Below the pieces are notes generated by a model, which was given only the letters and a program-made list of their open reading frames with translations, was not told where the DNA came from and made no database searches. Shown here one piece after another: positions 59,979 to 64,000 of a stretch of 64,000 bases of DNA. The translations under genes were made by a program, and so were the position numbers. Where the stretch lies: assembly GCA_021029095.1 (NCBI GenBank), contig JAJOHG010000006.1, forward strand, positions 1,054,001 through 1,118,000, read 5' to 3'. Positions within the stretch are counted from its first letter, which is position 1, and each line of letters starts with the position of its first letter. The DNA comes from Phellopilus nigrolimitatus. Lineage: Eukaryota > Basidiomycota > Agaricomycetes > Hymenochaetales > Hymenochaetaceae.

Positions 59979-61402
59979 ATGGGCAAGAAGAAAAATAAGG
60001 CAGTAAGTATACGTACCTTATACAGCTCTATTTTTCTCACAGTTCGACTACAGATCATTCGCCCATGGTGCTGGTACTGCGAACGCGAGTTCGAAGATGA
60101 GAAAGGTTACCATCCGTTCATAATTTTGCATCGAGGAAGGACAACTGATGAAATGTCTCTAGTACTTATGCAGCATCAAAAGGCGAAGCACTTCAAGTGC
60201 AAAATGTGCCCGCGCCGTCTGAATACTGCCGGTGGTTTGGCTGTTCACATACAACAAGTTCACAAACTTGAACCTGAAAAGTGAGTACTGGTCTGTCATC
60301 AAGCGCTGAGGCCCTTCCTTGACGGTGTTCAAAGTCTGCCGCGTATCGAGAATGCCCTTCCAGGTCGTGATGGCTACGAAGTGGAGATTTTTGGCATGGA
60401 AGGCATTCCGGCACCCGATGTCGCAGACTATAAACGTCGGAAGGAAATAGAGCTTGGCCTGAATCCCGGGACGATAACGCAGCCTCAAGCAAAGCGGCCA
60501 AAGATAGAAAATAAAGTCTACACTCAGGATGAGTTGCGGGTTCAATTAGAGGCGCACAAGGCGCTCATGGGTGGTATTGAAAACCCAGCGCCAATGCCAG
60601 ACGCAGTCTCGGGAGCGGTTGTCAATGCGGCACCGCAGACGTACATTGCTCCTCCCACTCAAATTTCGCCGCCGCCGGGAAGTGTACCTCCGGGAATGCC
60701 CCCGTTTTTCCCCAATGGGCCGCCACCTGCTGTATTACCTGGTCAGCCGCCTTTCCCTCCTTTCCCCGGTGCACCAGGATTCCCTCCAGGGTATGAGCCA
60801 AATATTTGAATTTTCAGCGTGCTGGATGCTGACCTGTATGTTTCTAGGCCTCCTCCCGGATTTTCTTTACCTCCTGGCTTCCCTCCTCCCGGGATGTTAC
60901 CACCAGGCGTTCCACCGTTCCCGCCTGGCGTACCTCCACCGGGCATCGGAGGGATGCCACCACCTGGTTTTATACCGCCGCCTTTAGGACAAACGCCTCC
61001 GGCATTCTCGCCTCCTCCAGGTTCTGCTGGAAATGGCCCCCCTGGCTCGATTCTGTCCTCGGGCTCTGTGCCTCAGATGCATGCGGGGTCATCGTCGGTG
61101 CCTTCCATTGCTCCACCAACTGCTCCGGTCGTGCCTGTGAGACCTCCCATTCCCAACCCCAGTTTGAAGCAGTCAAATCCAGAGCTCAAGAAGGGACAAG
61201 TTCTGAAGTACAATGACGCCAACTACTCTCCTGTAAGCATTTCTTTTCCGTCACGTCTATATGATAGAATGGCTTATGATATTGGAAATAGGAAGAGAAC
61301 CGGGCGTACGACCCGAAGTATTTCTTTTCGCCACTGCAAGACCAGAGGGTCCAGGAGGAGTCGCGTGGTAAAAAGCGGGCGCGCGCTGAGGACTTCCTTT
61401 AG
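59979..61402 (+). CDS. BuGZ/ZNF207-like zinc-finger protein with GLEBS-like motif
   Basis: In animals BuGZ binds Bub3 and spindle microtubules and also acts with spliceosomes. The start is MGKKKNKA (59979), then the two zinc fingers [19 protein letters not shown] and [20 protein letters not shown] then AVHIQQVHK. The diagnostic block is [21 protein letters not shown] ~230-residue Pro/Gly-rich low-complexity region follows ([13 protein letters not shown] repeats at 60640-61060). Near the C-terminus [19 protein letters not shown] is spliced (donor near 61231) to [18 protein letters not shown], resembling a GLEBS Bub3-binding motif with its Glu-Glu pair right after the junction. It ends [11 protein letters not shown] at 61402. 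The zinc-finger assignment is strong; Bub3 binding is inferred. Confidence 0.9.
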
Positions 61403-64000
61403 GTGTGAGTAGGACCTGGCTACATTGTGTCTTCGCCGACTGGGCTGTACAAATGCGGCTGGAGTTCCTGTGTCGCGTTCGGTTGTATGACGGTTGTACG
61501 TAACCGAGGCATCAGTCCGTCCCCTTTCTTTTAATTTGTTTCCTTGTCCCTCTGGCTTGTACTTGCTACTCATCACCGTTGTTATCTTCTCGGCTGCTTT
61601 GCAGAAATCTGCTATTGAGGCGGTGCGGATATTTTCTCTATTTTTGATAACTTCACCAGTCTTGTACAGTCGATTTGGACCTGATGATCAATGCGAGGCA
61701 AGTACAATTCGATTGAGTGCAATATTATGGCGTCGATGTATATATAGTCTTCCCCGGAGAGCCTTAAATTGGCGAGCTGCCAGGGTCAAGATCGAGAGGA
61801 GGTGCTACCGAGATGACATGCTTCGTGGATGTGTTTGAGACCTCATTTACCGGGAAGTCTCCCTTGCTCTCAATTCAGTCTAAAGATGTGCCCTCGGGTC
61901 CGCTCGATTGTCCTGGAGGGAACACTGAGCCGTCTGTAGTGAGCATAGTGGGTTTAGACGAAGCCAATGGAGGCCGAGTTCGAGTGCAGATGAGAGCGAG
62001 CTCGAGTCCTCAGGGCACGGAATTCGATCGACAGCTCAGGTCCACTTTTGTTTTTTTCAAATCTGCGATGAAGAATCACACTACGAATCCTGCATCGTAT
62101 AGCAGACAGACCAAGTCCACACAATGGCTGATGAAACTTCGCGAGTCTGCTGGCAGGCTCGCGTTTGGTTCCCACTGACAGAAGAATTCGCCTCGTTTAT
62201 GCATGGGATTGGAGTGTCTCGTGTGTTATAAGTTTGCAGTATTGTGTAAGTACAACGTTCTTGGTGTGCTCCCTGGTAGTGTAAAGATTCCCTCGACGTC
62301 GATACTTCGACGGGATGTTTGACAATAGGATGAAACTGAGTCCTACAAGCAAAGATCGTAGACACCTTCAAAATTCTAGTGCCAGGCTGACGTGGTAAGC
62401 TCTAATGGTGCCGACTCACCATGATTTAATTAGCGTTTCGATCTCGAAGATAGGCAATTAACATCAAATGCATGCTCCAATGAACCCAGCAGTGTGGCAA
62501 ATGAGGCAATAGACATGCTTAAAGCTTCCGAGCTAGAATTATTTTCGTTAACGACAATCAGGAACGATAATGTGGCTAGTGTGGCAATCGAGAAGTTATG
62601 TCACCGCAGGCTAGTCCATAAAAGCACTTAAGGCTTAAGCGATCCCACATAAAACTTAAAATGTGGCTTTCGTCCATTAGTATCTTTACATACAATCCAC
62701 CCTTTTTTACATGTTTTTGATCCTCTATTGATGACACAGAAAAACTGCCGAAAGCTAGGCATGTAGTATGACTTCAAAATAGAATTGAACGAGGAGAGAA
62801 GAGGAGCGAGAGCCTGGTAACGTATAGACTTGATTATCCTTATGTTATCTTTTGGCTCATATTCCCATCTTCGTAAGGTCGTTCGGAAAGAGCAGTGTCT
62901 GAAGTGTTATTTTGTGATTGCTCAGGTCAAGAGGAGGGGGGATAGAGATACGAAATGCTTCGCTCTCTCGGGACGTTCGGGACGTCGCATTGTCGAAAGT
63001 TCGAGCACAACTGCCGCGCTCTAACGGAGGACTAGCGCGTCACAACATTTGTCGTAAACTACACTGCGGCGGATCCACGGAGTTACCTGGTATCGATTTA
63101 ACATTCATTCTAGTGGCTGCGAGTTATATGATAGATTCTGACGCATGCCAGCGATAAGTCGCTTGTGTGAAATGAAGACAAGCTGAGTATACCACAATCA
63201 GTGCAATTTAATTGGTCGAGCGAACGACAGAGCAGTCTGCCCCTTCCATCTCCTCCCCGACCAAGCACTTCACACGTTCTTTGAGCCGTATTAAGGTGTC
63301 ACGAACTATTTTAACTGTAGGGAGGTTAGCCAAACTTGTTCTCTTACGATTTCGGTCGCTCACGCGCAGCCTTTAAGTCTTCCCCCTTCTTCGATAAGGA
63401 CATAATATTAAAGTATCACTCCCATATGCTATTGCCCTTGAATCTGGTTTCTTAGTGACCATTGAATAACGTTCGATACGCTCATTCGCAATGCACCGTT
63501 ATCCGTTATCTTTCGCCATAATCTTTCAGAGAAGGGGACGGGCGATCGTGAATCCCGCATTCAAGTTTATCTGAAACCTATCAGTCTACCGCTCATTAGG
63601 CGGGAAGTTTAATTCCTCCTGTGCCTCTTGTGCTGTGGAACAGTTCGAAGCTACAAGTAAAAGCTGGCCTTTGTGCGCAAATGTACTCAGAGATAGATGC
63701 AATCCAGCACATTGCTACATGTATCGGAGACAAGCGAACGTCGGCCAGGACCAACAATATTCAAAGCGGCGAGTCAGATTTGTGGAAGTCTGATTTTTAT
63801 CCTGTCGACGCAGGGAAGGCAATAACGTGTGTCCTGCGTATGAGAGCATCCGCAACCGGCTCCTGCTGCTGCGAAATGACCTGCAAATCGAGCAGTGAGT
63901 GCGGACAATCGCATCAGAGAAGATAAGCGGCAGACATCGACTGGAGCTCGTTGTTAGCAGCAAGCTTCGGCGAACCAGGACTGAAACCACATTGCTATCG
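61403..64000. other. Right-end region without a supportable gene
   Basis: About 2.6 kb. The longest ORFs (61494-61838 and 61813-62178 on plus) start with ATG but have no recognisable features, repeats or introns that join them. Others at 62830-63157 and 63621-63926 are no better. The C/T-rich stretch at 63230-63300 could be promoter sequence for a gene to the right. I see no RNA gene or terminal repeats. Confidence 0.4.

Noticed and set aside
61813..62178. 121-codon ATG ORF after the BuGZ-like gene
   Set aside because: Low-complexity Ser/Gln/Arg composition, no introns or motifs; insufficient support for a gene.

Overview
This window is genomic DNA from a filamentous fungus, almost certainly a wood- or litter-decaying basidiomycete (Agaricomycete type). 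Genes are intron-dense, with mostly 45-65 nt GT-AG introns, and lie on both strands at short spacing. The proteins are typical fungal nuclear gene products, and one gene encodes a secreted CBM1-GH6 cellobiohydrolase. I found no convincing tRNA, rRNA, CRISPR, prophage, plasmid or intact transposon signal.

Layout from left to right. 0-6 kb: the tail of an unidentified gene, a UBLCP1-type CTD phosphatase (-), COP9 signalosome subunit 8 (-), the NECAP endocytic adaptor (+) and an unidentified gene (+). 6-12.4 kb: cellobiohydrolase II cel6A (+), mitochondrial cysteine desulfurase NFS1 (+) and an SR-type splicing factor (+). 13-17.4 kb: tubulin cofactor E (-) and 3-hydroxyisobutyryl-CoA hydrolase (+), divergent from a ~160 bp promoter. 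19.3-22 kb: an indoleamine 2,3-dioxygenase-family gene (+) and CKS1 (+). 23-34.3 kb: an M16 insulin-degrading-enzyme-like protease, replication protein A large subunit and a conserved two-TM protein, all on the minus strand. 35-41 kb: a nucleotide-sugar transporter (+) and TIM54 (+). 40.9-47.4 kb: the meiotic helicase MER3/HFM1 (-). 47.5-52.8 kb: a HYPK-like UBA protein (+), mitoribosomal Mrp51 (-), ELP3 (+) and MDM12 (-). 54-61.4 kb: D-aminoacyl-tRNA deacylase (-), a PPIL1-like cyclophilin (+), a Cdc4-type F-box/WD40 protein (-) and a BuGZ/ZNF207-like protein (+). Three long stretches (17.4-19.3, 37.2-39.3 and 61.4-64 kb) show no gene I can support.

Most genes are housekeeping and there is no obvious metabolic cluster. 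Two themes recur: mitochondrial biogenesis (NFS1, HIBCH/EHD3, TIM54, MRP51, MDM12) and cell-cycle or ubiquitin control (CSN8, CKS1, CDC4-like, BuGZ).

Two signals stand out. First, very small exons are common: 6 nt in NECAP, 10 nt in UBLCP1, and 18, 21 and 23 nt elsewhere. They are invisible to ORF scanning but each restores a conserved reading frame. Second, about ten places in otherwise well-conserved coding sequence change frame by exactly one base, at a short mononucleotide run. The clearest is a GGGG in the nucleotide-sugar transporter. This looks more like residual sequence or assembly error than widespread pseudogenisation, but only reads or transcripts can decide. I found no clearly undescribed biological system.
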